Notes: generated by a model from the sequence alone, not told the origin. A DNA stretch of 64,000 nucleotides from Frateuria_A sp051900535 (GCF_051900535.1 NZ_JBHZGI010000008.1:1-64000); one strand, 5' to 3'; shown: positions 8,101-16,901, numbered from the stretch's first letter. Translations and numbers: made by a program.

Positions 8101-8658
8101 CTAGAACTTGACCGGATCCATGATCGCGTCGAGGTTGAGTCCGTCGCACAGTTCCAGGAAATCGTCGCGCAAGGTGGCGAGATGGATCTGGGAAGGGATG
8201 CCGATGGTGATCTGCGCCTGGAACATCTGCGCGCCGGTCTGCATCGCCTGGTAGCGCATCGAGCTCAGTTGCTCGACGCGGATGTCGTGGCGGCTGAAGA
8301 ACTCCACCACCTTCACCAGGATGCCGGGGCGGTCGGCCGCCACCACTTCCACCAGGTAAGGCAGCAGCGACGCGTTCTGCTCGCGTGGGCTGGTGCGGTA
8401 ATGCGACAGGCGCAACTCCTCGTCGCGGCCGAGCTTGGCCAGCGCCGTTTCCAGTTTGGCGATGGCGTCCCACGCACCGGCGGCAAGCATCAGCAGCGAG
8501 GTGTCGCTGCCGATGGTCGACACACGCGCGTCGGCCAGGCTGCAGCCGGCGTCGGCGATGCGCTTGGTCAGCGTAAGCAGTGGCGTGCGCGACGCCGGGG
8601 TGAGCGCGTGGATCAGCAGCTGGTTGTCGTTGCCGGCGCGCGCGGAGGGACGGTTCAA
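8101..8658 (-). CDS. gcvR: Glycine cleavage system transcriptional repressor-like, ACT domain protein
   Basis: A 185-residue protein with two ACT domains: an N-terminal one (LLTLTKRIADAGCSLADARV) and a C-terminal one (VVAADRPGILVKVVEFFSRHD). In E. coli, GcvR binds glycine and GcvA; a partner GcvA is not in the window, so the role rests on homology. The likely start is TTG at 8658, because no ATG or GTG lies in a suitable place. It is divergent from dapA with bcp 265 bp downstream; that 265-bp space shows no gene. The order dapA, gcvR, bcp is widely conserved. Confidence 0.88.
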   Translation of the reverse strand: MNRPSARAGNDNQLLIHALTPASRTPLLTLTKRIADAGCSLADARVSTIGSDTSLLMLAAGAWDAIAKLETALAKLGRDEELRLSHYRTSPREQNASLLPYLVEVVAADRPGILVKVVEFFSRHDIRVEQLSSMRYQAMQTGAQMFQAQITIGIPSQIHLATLRDDFLELCDGLNLDAIMDPVKF

Positions 8659-8910
8659 GGAGGGCTACCTTTCGGATCCCGCGGGGCGGCCTGCGGGCTC
8701 CGATGAGCTTACCTGCGATGCTCCGGGCAAGTCCACGGAAGCCTGTTCGGTTCGGTGCGGGACGCCGTGTCGTGGGCGACGCTTCCATTGCGACGCACCC
8801 TGGCGGGGCATGGCGCGCAGGCAGGCTCCTGGATGAGCGGGCGTGCGGCCTTCCACTGGATGCAGGCCGCCAGTAACATCCTCCGCTTGCCTTCAGGCCG
8901 GAATCGAGTC

Positions 8911-9804
8911 GTGGACATTCGTGGAAGCATCTGCGCGCTGGCGACACCGTTTGCCGCCGATGGCTCGCTCGACCTGGCGGCCTTCGGCCGGCTGCTCGAC
9001 TACCAGCTCGCCGGTGGCACGCAGGCGGTGGTGGTCGCAGGGTCCACCGGCGAGGCGCACATGCTCGAGCATGACGAGTTCGACCGCCTGCTCGCTTTTG
9101 CGGTCGAGCGCGTCGCGGGCCGCGTGCCGGTGATTGCCGGCACGGGCGAGGCGGGCACAGCGTGCACCGTGGCGCAGACCCGCCGCGCCGCTTCGCTGGG
9201 CGCCGACGCGGCGCTCGTGGTCGCGCCCTACTACGTGCGACCGACCCAGGAGGGGCTGCGCCGGCACTTCCTGGAGGTTGCGGAGCACGGGGGCCTGCCG
9301 GTGCTGCTCTATAACGTGCCCACGCGCACCGCCTGCGATCTGTTGCCCGATACCGTGGCGCAGCTGCGCGACCATCCGGCCATTGTCGGCATCAAGGAGG
9401 CGGTCGCCAGCGAGGAGCGCATCCATGCGCTTGCGGAACTTGTGCGCGCGGATTTCGTCTACCTGTCCGGCGACGACGGCACGGCGGGCAAGGCCATGCT
9501 GGCCGGCGCGGCGGGTACCGTTTCGGTGGTAGCCAACCTGGTGCCGCAGGCATTCCGCACGTTGTGCGATGCGGCCACGGCGGGCGACCGGGAGGCGACC
9601 GGGCGCGCGCACGACCGACTTGATCCGCTGGTGCAGGCGCTCAACTGCGCGCCCAATCCGATCGCGGTGAAGGCCATGCTTCCGGCGCTGGGGCTCGGTT
9701 CGGCCAAGCCCCGGCTGCCGCTGGTGGAACTGGCCGACGGTCCGGACCGCAAGCGCCTGCACGAAGCACTGGCTGCTCTGGCATCCTTGGTGGCCGACGC
9801 CTGA
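8911..9804 (+). CDS. dapA: 4-hydroxy-tetrahydrodipicolinate synthase
   Basis: Condenses pyruvate with aspartate semialdehyde in lysine and meso-diaminopimelate synthesis; the window also holds asd, which makes its substrate. The TIM-barrel signatures are all present: GSTGEAHML, Tyr134 in LLYNVPTRT, and the Schiff-base Lys162 in IVGIKEA. The chosen start is GTG 8911, giving VDIRGSICALATPF at the N-terminus as in relatives and a normal 297 residues; the frame stays open for 52 codons upstream without family similarity. A BamC-like lipoprotein gene follows after 43 bp, as in E. coli. Confidence 0.96.
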   Translation: MDIRGSICALATPFAADGSLDLAAFGRLLDYQLAGGTQAVVVAGSTGEAHMLEHDEFDRLLAFAVERVAGRVPVIAGTGEAGTACTVAQTRRAASLGADAALVVAPYYVRPTQEGLRRHFLEVAEHGGLPVLLYNVPTRTACDLLPDTVAQLRDHPAIVGIKEAVASEERIHALAELVRADFVYLSGDDGTAGKAMLAGAAGTVSVVANLVPQAFRTLCDAATAGDREATGRAHDRLDPLVQALNCAPNPIAVKAMLPALGLGSAKPRLPLVELADGPDRKRLHEALAALASLVADA

Positions 9805-9847
9805 TCTTCCGGCCGCCGCTCGAATCCCTTTTTTCGGAAAACTCTCC

Positions 9848-10426
9848 ATGAAGAAAACCTCGCTCGTCGTCACTCTGCCGGTCCTGGTCCTGGGCGGCCT
9901 GCTGCTTTCCGGTTGCGGCATGTTCCGCTCGCACAAGTCCTGGGAAACCGCGCGCCAGGAGGCCCCGCTGGAAATCCCGCCGGACCTGGACACGCCGCCG
10001 GCGAGCGACGCGCTGGTGATCCCGCCGCCGGGTGCGAACAACCCCACGGCCGCGGGCGTCACGGCTGATGTGGGCGGCGTAGGTGGCACGATCGCCGACG
10101 GCTTCGTGTTGCCCGATAGCGCGGACAACACTTATCGCCGGGTTGGCGAGGTGCTGGGCGATGTGGGCGAAGTCACCGCGCACGACGACGCCGCGCACAC
10201 CTACACGGTCAACGTGACGGCCGCCGCGACCAAGAAGCGCGGTTTCTTCAGCCGCCTGTTCCACCGCAACGGCAAGGGTGATGCGGCCACCGCCGGCAAC
10301 GCCGCGCGCCAGGTGCAGGTGAGCGTGACCGCCAGCGGCGACAACGCGAGCGAAGTGCGTGCGCAGGGCCAGGCCGCGGCAGTGGCAAAAGTGGTCGACA
10401 CGCTGAAGGCAAAGCTCGGCGGCTGA
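9848..10426 (+). CDS. bamC: BamC-like outer membrane lipoprotein, short form
   Basis: A 192-residue lipoprotein with lipobox LLSGC (Cys23). Residues ~38-51 (EAPLEIPPDLDTPP) match the BamC/NlpB segment that contacts BamD. E. coli BamC is 344 residues with two helix-grip domains; only about one such domain (NTYRRVGEVLGDVGEVTAHDD onward) can fit here. Position directly behind dapA agrees with E. coli dapA-bamC. It is probably an accessory part of the outer membrane barrel assembly machine; the reduced size leaves this less than certain. A strong terminator follows. Confidence 0.75.
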   Translation: MKKTSLVVTLPVLVLGGLLLSGCGMFRSHKSWETARQEAPLEIPPDLDTPPASDALVIPPPGANNPTAAGVTADVGGVGGTIADGFVLPDSADNTYRRVGEVLGDVGEVTAHDDAAHTYTVNVTAAATKKRGFFSRLFHRNGKGDAATAGNAARQVQVSVTASGDNASEVRAQGQAAAVAKVVDTLKAKLGG

Positions 10427-10452
10427 TTGCCGGTTCATCCGTTCTGCGCCAG

Positions 10453-10480
10453 ACGCCGCCTTCGGGCGGCGTTTGTTTTT
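10453..10480 (+). terminator. Rho-independent terminator of dapA-bamC
   Basis: ACGCCGCC-TTCG-GGCGGCGT (10453-10472) is followed by TTGTTTTT. The UUCG tetraloop and T-run make this a strong terminator. Confidence 0.9.
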
Positions 10481-10622
10481 GGAGCTTCCGGCAAGGCCCT
10501 GCGACTTCGGCGCGGCGCGGCCTACGCTCAGACGAACGGGAAACTGGATAGTTGGGACGAGTCCGTTCGCGTTGGGAGTAGCCCGAAGAATGGAGTCGGA
10601 ACGCCAACCACCCGCCGTAAAC

Positions 10623-10644
10623 AAAAAAGCCGCCCGAAGGCGGC
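10623..10644 (-). terminator. Rho-independent terminator of fdxA
   Basis: On the minus strand GCCGCC-TTCG-GGCGGC is followed by TTTTTTG, 24 bp past the ferredoxin stop codon. The stem has nearly the same sequence as the convergent bamC terminator 150 bp away. The space between the two terminators holds no recognisable gene. Confidence 0.9.
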
Positions 10645-10667
10645 GTCTGCATGAACTGGCGGTTGGC

Positions 10668-10991
10668 TCAGCGTTCCAGCAGCTTGAGCTTGTCCGGCTT
10701 GCCTTCCCACTCCTTGGCGTCGGCAAGGCCATCCTTGCGCTCGGTGATTACCGGCCAGTCGCGCGACAGTTCGGCATTGATCGCCACGAACTGCTCCTGC
10801 CCGGCGGGCACGTCGTCCTCCGGATAGATCGCGTTGATCGGACATTCCGGCTCGCACAGGGTGCAGTCGATGCACTCGTCCGGGTTGATCACCAGGAAGT
10901 TCGGGCCTTCATGGAAGGCATCGACCGGGCAGACCTCGACGCAATCGGTGTACTTGCACTTGATGCAGTTGTCGGTGACGACAAAGGTCAT
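10668..10991 (-). CDS. fdxA: Ferredoxin FdxA, 7Fe type
   Basis: A 107-residue electron carrier with one [3Fe-4S] and one [4Fe-4S] cluster. The first motif is CIKCKYTDCVEVCPVDAF, with the lengthened spacing usual in Azotobacter FdI-type ferredoxins; the second is CIDCTLCEPECPINAI. The C-terminal ~45 residues without cysteines (EQFVAINAELSRDWP) match the same family. A monocistronic gene with its own terminator; partners cannot be inferred from the neighbours. Confidence 0.95.
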   Translation of the reverse strand: MTFVVTDNCIKCKYTDCVEVCPVDAFHEGPNFLVINPDECIDCTLCEPECPINAIYPEDDVPAGQEQFVAINAELSRDWPVITERKDGLADAKEWEGKPDKLKLLER

Positions 10992-11176
10992 GGAGGCGGC
11001 TTTAGTCGGCTTGTAGAGAAGAAACGCCAGGCGGCTCTGAGACTACCAGCCAGGGCGCGGCTCTTGTGAAGAGTGCGGCCATGGATGGCCGCTTCTGATC
11101 TGGCCGGAGACGGCCAAACTACAAGGTGCCGTTCGCTGGCCCGACTTCCGCAATCATGGAAGATTGCACAAATAAA

Positions 11177-11252
11177 TGGCGCTCCCTACGAGGTTCGAAC
11201 TCGTGTTCCCGCCTTGAGAGGGCGGTGTCCTAGGCCACTAGACGAAGGGAGC
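11177..11252 (-). tRNA. tRNA-Glu (anticodon CTC)
   Basis: The minus strand folds into a standard cloverleaf: acceptor GCTCCCT with AGGGAGC, D-arm GTCTAGTGGCCTAGGAC, anticodon stem CCGCC/GGCGG with loop CTCTCAA (anticodon CTC, reading GAG), T-arm with GTTCGAA, discriminator G and an encoded CCA (11179-11177). Length is 76 nt. It closely resembles other bacterial tRNA-Glu genes. Confidence 0.97.
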
Positions 11253-11272
11253 GCAGAGCTGCGAGGCGCGCT

Positions 11273-11300
11273 AGTATAGCGAAATTGTTTCGCCCGGCAA
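11273..11300 (-). promoter_or_regulatory. Promoter of tRNA-Glu
   Basis: On the minus strand TTGCCG (11300-11295) and TATACT (11278-11273) are 16 bp apart. The predicted start lies about 15 bp before the mature tRNA 5' end. It overlaps the extreme 5' end of the divergent pcnB frame. Confidence 0.6.
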
Positions 11301-12775
11301 TGCCCCGTGAAGACTTCTTCGCGCTGCCGTCCGGAACAGCCGCCGGCACTTCAAGCCGCGCGGACGGACCGCAGCGCGTTGCGCGGCGATTTGTTGCATC
11401 GGCGCCGTGCGCCGCCAAGGACCCAGACCGCTTGAACCCAGAAGCAAGGACTTCCGTCACGCCCGTGCCCGCGATCGTTCCCCGCGAGCAGCACGTGATT
11501 TCCCGCAAGAACATAAGCAAGGCTGCGTTACGCGTGCTCTACCGCCTGCACGACGCAGGCTACGACGCTTTCCTGGTGGGCGGGGCCGTGCGCGACCTGC
11601 TGCTGGGCGGACACCCGAAGGATTTCGACGTTGCCACCAGCGCCACGCCGGACGAGGTCAAGAAGCTGTTCCGCAACTGCCGCCTGATCGGCCGCCGTTT
11701 CCGTCTGGCGCACGTGGTCTTCGGTCCGGAGATCATCGAGGTGGCGACCTTTCGCGGCACCGGCGCAGACGATGCCGCCGAAGGTGATCGCCATATCGTC
11801 GACGGCCTGATCGTGCGCGACAACGTGTGGGGGTCGATCGAGGAAGACGCGGTGCGCCGCGACTTCCGCCTCAATGCGCTGTACTACGACATCAGCGATT
11901 TCTCGGTGCGCGACTACGTCGGCGGCATGCAGGACCTGCAGAACCGCGTGCTGCACCTGATCGGCGATCCGGCCACCCGCTACCGCGAGGACCCGGTGCG
12001 CATGCTGCGCGCGGCACGGCTGGCGGCCAAGCTCGACTTCACCATCGACCCGAAGGCATCCGCCCCGTTCGAGGAGTTGGGTCCGCTGTTGTGCGACGCG
12101 GCGCCAGCGCGGCTGTTCGACGAGTCGCTCAAGATGTTCCTGGCCGGAAACGGCTTGAAGAGCTTCCGCATGCTGGAGCAGTGCGGACTGCTGAAGTTCC
12201 TGTTCCCGGCCACCGCACGCGCGCTCAAGCGGGGCGACGAGGCGTTGCGCTCGCTGATCGAGCAGGGCCTGGCCAATACCGACCAGCGCATTGCCGAGGG
12301 CAAGTCGGTGACGCCGGCGTTCCTGTTCGCCGTGCTGCTGTGGGGCGAGGTGCGCGACCTGGCGCATGCCTGGATCGGCAAGGGTGTGGATGACGGCGAA
12401 GCGTGGGCGCGCGCCGCCGCGCACGTGGTGGGTGAGCAGTGCCAGCGCGTGGCGATTCCGCGCCGCTTCACCATCACGATGGAAGAGATCTGGTCGCTGC
12501 AGCCGCGCTTCGAACAGATCCAGCGCAAGCGGGTGTTCCGCCTGATGGCGCATCCGCGCTTCCGCGCCGCGTTCGATTTCCTGCTGTTGCGTGCGGCCGA
12601 ATCGCCGGCACTGCGTGAACTGGGCCAGTGGTGGGCGCATGCGCAGCAGTTGCCGCAGGACGTGTTGGCGGGCGCCTTGCCGGCCAGCGCGAGTTCGACC
12701 GCCGCTGGCTCGACGGGCGCCGCGCCGCGCAAGCGCAGGCGCCGCAAGCCGTCGGGCAAGTCCGGTTCAGCCTGA
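11300..12775 (+). CDS. pcnB: Poly(A) polymerase I
   Basis: Adds 3' poly(A) tails that promote RNA decay. It has the class II nucleotidyltransferase motif LVGGAVRDLLLGGHPKDFDVATSA with catalytic aspartates in DFD, the GRRFRLAHV segment and the RNA-binding RYREDPVRMLRAARLAAKL. A basic C-terminal tail (RKRRRRKPSGK) is typical of PcnB and distinguishes it from CCA-adding enzymes. The N-terminus is uncertain: ATG 11300 is used here, TTG 11285 and TTG 11432 are in frame, and similarity to E. coli PcnB begins near PREQHVISRKNISK. folK follows after 10 bp, a conserved pairing. Confidence 0.94.
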   Translation: MPREDFFALPSGTAAGTSSRADGPQRVARRFVASAPCAAKDPDRLNPEARTSVTPVPAIVPREQHVISRKNISKAALRVLYRLHDAGYDAFLVGGAVRDLLLGGHPKDFDVATSATPDEVKKLFRNCRLIGRRFRLAHVVFGPEIIEVATFRGTGADDAAEGDRHIVDGLIVRDNVWGSIEEDAVRRDFRLNALYYDISDFSVRDYVGGMQDLQNRVLHLIGDPATRYREDPVRMLRAARLAAKLDFTIDPKASAPFEELGPLLCDAAPARLFDESLKMFLAGNGLKSFRMLEQCGLLKFLFPATARALKRGDEALRSLIEQGLANTDQRIAEGKSVTPAFLFAVLLWGEVRDLAHAWIGKGVDDGEAWARAAAHVVGEQCQRVAIPRRFTITMEEIWSLQPRFEQIQRKRVFRLMAHPRFRAAFDFLLLRAAESPALRELGQWWAHAQQLPQDVLAGALPASASSTAAGSTGAAPRKRRRRKPSGKSGSA

Positions 12776-12785
12776 TCCAACGCGC

Positions 12786-13271
12786 ATGACTCGCGCTTTC
12801 GTCGCGCTCGGCGGCAACCTGGGCGACACGCGCGCGATCCTGCGACAGGCGCTCGATGCGCTGGGCGCGCTGCCGCGCACGCACCTGGTGGCGCAGTCGC
12901 GCTTCTACCGCACGCCGCCGTGGGGGCTGCGCGAACAGCCGCCGTTTCTCAATGCCGCTGCAGCACTGGATACCGCCCTCGGGCCCCACGAGCTTCTCGA
13001 TGCGTTGCTGCGGATCGAGCGCGACGCGGGCCGCGTGCGCGATGGCGAGCGTTGGGGGCCGCGGACGCTCGACCTGGACCTGCTCCACATGGACGGCCTC
13101 GTGCTGAACGACGATCGCCTGACCCTGCCGCATCCACGTATCGCCGAGCGCGCCTTCGTGCTGCTGCCGCTGGCCGAGCTCGCGCCGGACCTGGAGTTGC
13201 AGGGGCAGGGCCGGGTGAGCGACCTGCTCGCCAACGCCGATACCACCGGCTGCGACCCACTGCCCACGTAG
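12786..13271 (+). CDS. folK: 2-amino-4-hydroxy-6-hydroxymethyldihydropteridine pyrophosphokinase
   Basis: Transfers pyrophosphate from ATP to the pterin alcohol in folate synthesis. Motifs in order: ALGGNLGDTR, SRFYRTPPWGLREQPPFLNA, RWGPRTLDLDLLHMD with the Mg-binding aspartates, and LPHPRIAERAFVLLPLAE. At 161 residues it is normal length. ATG 12786 sits 10 bp behind pcnB; longer frames upstream lie inside pcnB. The panBC genes downstream form a common folK-panB-panC order, although 152 bp and a possible promoter intervene. Confidence 0.96.
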   Translation: MTRAFVALGGNLGDTRAILRQALDALGALPRTHLVAQSRFYRTPPWGLREQPPFLNAAAALDTALGPHELLDALLRIERDAGRVRDGERWGPRTLDLDLLHMDGLVLNDDRLTLPHPRIAERAFVLLPLAELAPDLELQGQGRVSDLLANADTTGCDPLPT

Positions 13272-13364
13272 AAGCCCGTTTTTGAGGCGATGCTCTTGTC
13301 CAGCTGGCGGGTCGGAACAAGACATCGCCCGCGAGCGGCCCCTGCAAGGTCTGACCATCGCGGC

Positions 13365-13394
13365 TTGGCCTTTGACGCCTGCCGGCCGGATAAT
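13365..13394 (+). promoter_or_regulatory. Possible promoter for panBC
   Basis: TTGGCC (13365-13370) and GATAAT (13389-13394) are 18 bp apart, followed after ~20 bp by an AAGGA ribosome binding site and the GTG start of panB. Assigned by eye. Confidence 0.4.
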
Positions 13395-13423
13395 CGCCCG
13401 CTAGCCATCCCCAAGGAACTGCC

Positions 13424-14254
13424 GTGTACGTGGACAACGCCAGCGTTCCCGCCCGCAAGCCGGTGACCGTGCCCGGCCTGCGCGCAATGAAGGCGCAAGG
13501 GCGCAAGATCGTCATGCTGACGGCTTACGACGCCAGCTTCGCCTGGCAGCTCGAGGCAGCCGGCGTCGATGTGGCGCTGGTCGGCGATTCGCTGGGCATG
13601 GTGGTGCAGGGCCATCGCAGCACGCTGCCGGTGACCCTGGAAGACATGGCCTACCACACGCGCGCGGTCGCTCGCGGGTTGACCGCCACGTTGCTGATCG
13701 CCGACCTGCCTTTCATGGCCGACCGTGACGTGGCGCATTCGCTGGAGGCGGCCGCGCGGCTGGTCGGCGAGGCGGGCGCGGCGGCGGTGAAGATCGAAGG
13801 CGCCGCGCCGCACATCCTGGATACCATCGCCATGCTCACCGAACGCGCCGTGCCGGTGTGCGCGCACCTGGGCCTCACCCCGCAATCGGTGCACAAGTTC
13901 GGCGGCTTCCGCATCCAGGGGCGCGAGCAGGAAGCGGCCGACCGCGTGCTGTCCGAAGCGCTGGCCGTGCAGTCCGCCGGCGCCGACCTGCTGGTACTGG
14001 AGGGCGTGCCCAGTGCGCTGGGCGAACGGATCACCCGTGCCGTGCAGATCCCGGTGATCGGCATCGGCGCCGGCCCGCATTGCGACGGCCAGGTGCTGGT
14101 GATCTACGACATGCTGGGCATCACGCCGGGCAAGCGCCCCAAGTTCAGCAAGGATTTCCTTGCCGGTCGCAATGCTGTGGGCGAGGCCATCGCCGCTTTC
14201 GCCGAGGATGTGCGCAGCGGCGCTTTCCCGGCGCCCGAACACTGCTTCGACTGA
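13424..14254 (+). CDS. panB: 3-methyl-2-oxobutanoate hydroxymethyltransferase
   Basis: First step of pantothenate synthesis: adds a hydroxymethyl group from methylene-tetrahydrofolate to 2-ketoisovalerate. Signatures include MLTAYDASFAWQLEAAG, VGDSLGMVVQGH (Mg-binding Asp), KIEGA, HLGLTPQSVHKFGGF and ALGERITRAVQIPVIGIGAG. The start is GTG 13424 with AAGGA 7 bp upstream. 276 residues, normal length. panC follows after 19 bp; panD is not in the window. Confidence 0.97.
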   Translation: MYVDNASVPARKPVTVPGLRAMKAQGRKIVMLTAYDASFAWQLEAAGVDVALVGDSLGMVVQGHRSTLPVTLEDMAYHTRAVARGLTATLLIADLPFMADRDVAHSLEAAARLVGEAGAAAVKIEGAAPHILDTIAMLTERAVPVCAHLGLTPQSVHKFGGFRIQGREQEAADRVLSEALAVQSAGADLLVLEGVPSALGERITRAVQIPVIGIGAGPHCDGQVLVIYDMLGITPGKRPKFSKDFLAGRNAVGEAIAAFAEDVRSGAFPAPEHCFD

Positions 14255-14273
14255 TCTTCCGAGTACCGACGCC

Positions 14274-15119
14274 ATGCAGACAGTGCAAGACGCCGCCGGT
14301 TTGCGCGCGGCCATCCGCGGCTGGCGGATACAGGGCCAGACGGTGGGCTTCGTGCCCACCATGGGCAACCTGCACGAAGGCCACCATTCGCTGATCAAGC
14401 TGGCGCGCGCGCGCGCCGATCGCGTGGTGGCGAGCGTGTTCGTCAATCCGACCCAGTTCGGACCCGGCGAGGATTTCGAGCGCTATCCGCGCACCCTGGC
14501 GCAGGACCAGGCCGGGCTCGCCGAAATGGATTGCGATCTGCTGTTCGCACCGGATGTCGCCACGATCTACCCGTTCGGTGCGGCGCAGAGCGTGAGCGTC
14601 CACGTGCCCGGAATCACCGACACGCTTGAGGGGGCGCATCGGCCGGGCCACTTCGATGGCGTGGCCACGGTGGTGTGCAAGCTGTTCAACCTGGTACAGC
14701 CGGACGTGGCCGTGTTCGGCCAGAAAGACTGCCAGCAACTGAAGGTGATCGAGCGCATGGTGCGCGACCTGTCGCTGCCGCTGAAGGTGCTGGCAGCACC
14801 GACCCTGCGCGCGGCCGATGGTCTCGCGCTGAGCTCACGCAACCAGTACCTGACCGAGGCCGAGCGCGCGCTGGCCCCGCAGATCCACCAGACGCTGCTG
14901 AAGATGCGCGAGCTGCTTGAGAAGGGCCATGCGCGCAAGGTGATCGAGCAGGTTGCCGCCTCGACGCTGGAGCGCGCGGGCTTCGAACCGGACTACGCGG
15001 TCATCCGCCGCGCCGAAGACCTGGCGGAGCCGGCCGATGACGAACGCCAGGGCCTGGTGGCGCTGATCGCCGCGCGCCTGGGCAACACCCGGCTGATCGA
15101 CAACCTGCCGTTCGATTGA
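14274..15119 (+). CDS. panC: Pantothenate synthetase
   Basis: Joins pantoate and beta-alanine through pantoyl-adenylate. It shows the HIGH-like motif NLHEGHHSLI after FVPTMG, the SVFVNPTQFGPGEDFERYPRT segment, and the KMSKS-like LSSRNQYLT. 281 residues. ATG 14274 is used; the frame stays open upstream inside panB. With panB it forms a two-gene unit. Confidence 0.97.
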   Translation: MQTVQDAAGLRAAIRGWRIQGQTVGFVPTMGNLHEGHHSLIKLARARADRVVASVFVNPTQFGPGEDFERYPRTLAQDQAGLAEMDCDLLFAPDVATIYPFGAAQSVSVHVPGITDTLEGAHRPGHFDGVATVVCKLFNLVQPDVAVFGQKDCQQLKVIERMVRDLSLPLKVLAAPTLRAADGLALSSRNQYLTEAERALAPQIHQTLLKMRELLEKGHARKVIEQVAASTLERAGFEPDYAVIRRAEDLAEPADDERQGLVALIAARLGNTRLIDNLPFD

Positions 15120-15135
15120 TTCTGCAGGTTGGGCT

Positions 15136-15188
15136 GTAGGGTGGGCTCTAGCCCACTGCAAGTGGAGGGTGGGCTGAAGCCCACCCTA
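15136..15188. repeat. Palindromic repeat, family B (two units)
   Basis: Two adjacent palindromes: GTGGGC-TCTA-GCCCAC (15141-15156) and AGGGTGGGCT-GA-AGCCCACCCT (15166-15187). The same GTAGGGTGGGCT/AGCCCACCCTAC unit recurs at 26248-26307 and 35464-35488. It lies between panC and the convergent DUF2147 gene and may act as a bidirectional terminator. Confidence 0.7.
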
Positions 15189-15202
15189 CGGGATACGCGG
15201 CT

Positions 15203-15649
15203 TTACGGTTGCCGCTCCCACACCTGGCTGCGGCCCAGCAGCGCGAAGCCGATGTAGCCGTGCACGTCGAGCTTCTGCCCGCCTTCGAGCAGGCTCAGCT
15301 TGACCTTGTAGGTCTTGCCGTTGTGCGGGTCGAGGATCTTGCCGCCGTCCCACTCGTTGCCGTCGCGGCTCACGCCCCACATGATCACCATGCCCTCGAC
15401 CGGCTGGTCCTTGCGCTCGCCTTCGCACTTGGTGCAGAGCGGGTGGGGGCCCTCGTCGGACTGCAGCACCTGCAGCACCTTGGCCTGCAGCTCGCCGTTC
15501 TGTTCGGTGATCTCGACGATCGACTTCGGCTTGCCCGTTGCATCGTCGATAGTCTTCCAGGTGCCGACCGGGGTGTCGGTGGCGGCATAGACGGCGGCGC
15601 TGCCGAGCAGCAGGCCCGCGAACAGCGCAAGGCGGAACAATGGCTTCAT
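15203..15649 (-). CDS. Secreted DUF2147 domain protein
   Basis: A 148-residue protein with a clear signal peptide (LALFAGLLLGSAAVYA, cleavage before ATDTP). The mature part is one DUF2147 domain: VGTWKTIDDATGKPKS, CTKCEGERKDQPVEGMVI and WDGGKILDPHNGKTYK. The family is a lipocalin-like fold with no assigned reaction. GGAGG lies 7 bp before ATG 15649. Divergent from apbC. Function unknown; periplasmic location is inferred. Confidence 0.9.
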   Translation of the reverse strand: MKPLFRLALFAGLLLGSAAVYAATDTPVGTWKTIDDATGKPKSIVEITEQNGELQAKVLQVLQSDEGPHPLCTKCEGERKDQPVEGMVIMWGVSRDGNEWDGGKILDPHNGKTYKVKLSLLEGGQKLDVHGYIGFALLGRSQVWERQP

Positions 15650-15806
15650 GGTTGTCCTCCCGTACGAAAGCGTACGGTGAGCAGACTGGCGAGCCGCCGC
15701 GAGGCCGTCAAGCTGCGATGCGCAACGTCCGCGACTGACCTGCATCAGGCGGCGCAGGGGTCGCCACTGGCATAATTGCCACCCCACGAACCGAAGCAGT
15801 TTCCCC

Positions 15807-16901
15807 ATGAGCGAAGTGAACGAGGCGCGCGTGCGCCAGTTGCTCGGCGGCCTGACCGACCCGCATACCGGCGCATCCGTCGCCGATGCCGTGAGGGCGG
15901 TGGGCGTCGACGGTGCGCGGGTGTCGGTGGACATCCAGTTGGGCTATCCGGCCGGTTCGGTGATCGACGCTCTGGCCGAACGTGTTCGCCAGGCGCTGGA
16001 AGCCGATCCCGCGATCGATGCGGCTAGCGTATCCATCGCCAGCCGCATCCAGCCACACAAGGTGCAGGGCGTGCTGGCGCCGCTGCCGAACGTCAAGAAC
16101 ATCATCGTGGTCGCCTCCGGCAAGGGTGGCGTGGGCAAGTCGACGGTGTCGGCCAACCTGGCGCTGGCGCTCCAGGCCGAGGGCGCACGCGTCGGCGTGC
16201 TCGACGCGGACATCTACGGACCCAGCCAGCCGCGCATGCTTGGTATCGAGGGCAAGCCGCAGTCGCCGGATGGCAAGAGCATCATTCCGATGCAGGCGCA
16301 TGGACTGCAGGCGATGTCGATCGGTTTCCTGGTCGACCCGGAAACGCCGATGATCTGGCGCGGCCCGATGGTCACCCAAGCGATGATGCAACTGCTCAAC
16401 GACACCCGCTGGGACATGTTGGACTACCTGGTGATCGACCTGCCGCCCGGCACCGGCGACATCCAGCTCACGCTTTCGCAGAAGGTGCCGGTGGCCGGCG
16501 CGGTGATCGTCACCACGCCGCAGGACATCGCGCTGCTCGATGCGATCAAGGCGCTGAAGATGTTCGAGAAGGTCGAGGTGCCGGTGCTGGGACTGGTCGA
16601 GAACATGGCCACCCACGTGTGTTCGAACTGCGGCCACGAAGAGCACGTCTTCGGCAGCGGTGGCGGCATGCGCATGGCCGAGAAGTACGCGGTGCCGTAT
16701 CTGGGTTCGCTGCCGCTGGACATCCGCATCCGCGAGCAGGCCGACGGCGGCACGCCCACTGTGGCGGCGATGCCGGACTCCGACCTGGCCGCGCGCTACC
16801 GCGAGATCGCGCGCAACGCCGCCGGGCGGCTCTCCCGGCAACCGCGCAACAAGTCGCTGGGGCTGGGCAAGATCGTGGTGCAGAACGCGCCCTCGGCATG
16901 A
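15807..16901 (+). CDS. apbC: Iron-sulfur cluster carrier protein ApbC (Mrp/NBP35 family)
   Basis: A P-loop ATPase that holds and transfers Fe-S clusters. The N-terminal MIP18/DUF59 domain (residues 1-85) is followed by the deviant Walker A ASGKGGVGKSTVSANLA (~107), DADIYGPSQPRMLG, DLPPGTGDIQLTL and CSNCGHEEHVFG, whose CxxC binds the bridging cluster. 364 residues, the usual length. CATAAT at 15771-15776 may be its -10 box. The next gene overlaps its stop codon (ATGA). Confidence 0.95.
   Translation: MSEVNEARVRQLLGGLTDPHTGASVADAVRAVGVDGARVSVDIQLGYPAGSVIDALAERVRQALEADPAIDAASVSIASRIQPHKVQGVLAPLPNVKNIIVVASGKGGVGKSTVSANLALALQAEGARVGVLDADIYGPSQPRMLGIEGKPQSPDGKSIIPMQAHGLQAMSIGFLVDPETPMIWRGPMVTQAMMQLLNDTRWDMLDYLVIDLPPGTGDIQLTLSQKVPVAGAVIVTTPQDIALLDAIKALKMFEKVEVPVLGLVENMATHVCSNCGHEEHVFGSGGGMRMAEKYAVPYLGSLPLDIRIREQADGGTPTVAAMPDSDLAARYREIARNAAGRLSRQPRNKSLGLGKIVVQNAPSA

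Noticed and set aside
8659..8910. Possible glycine riboswitch between gcvR and dapA
   Set aside because: I found no tandem aptamer pattern; the ~250 bp look like ordinary divergent promoter DNA.
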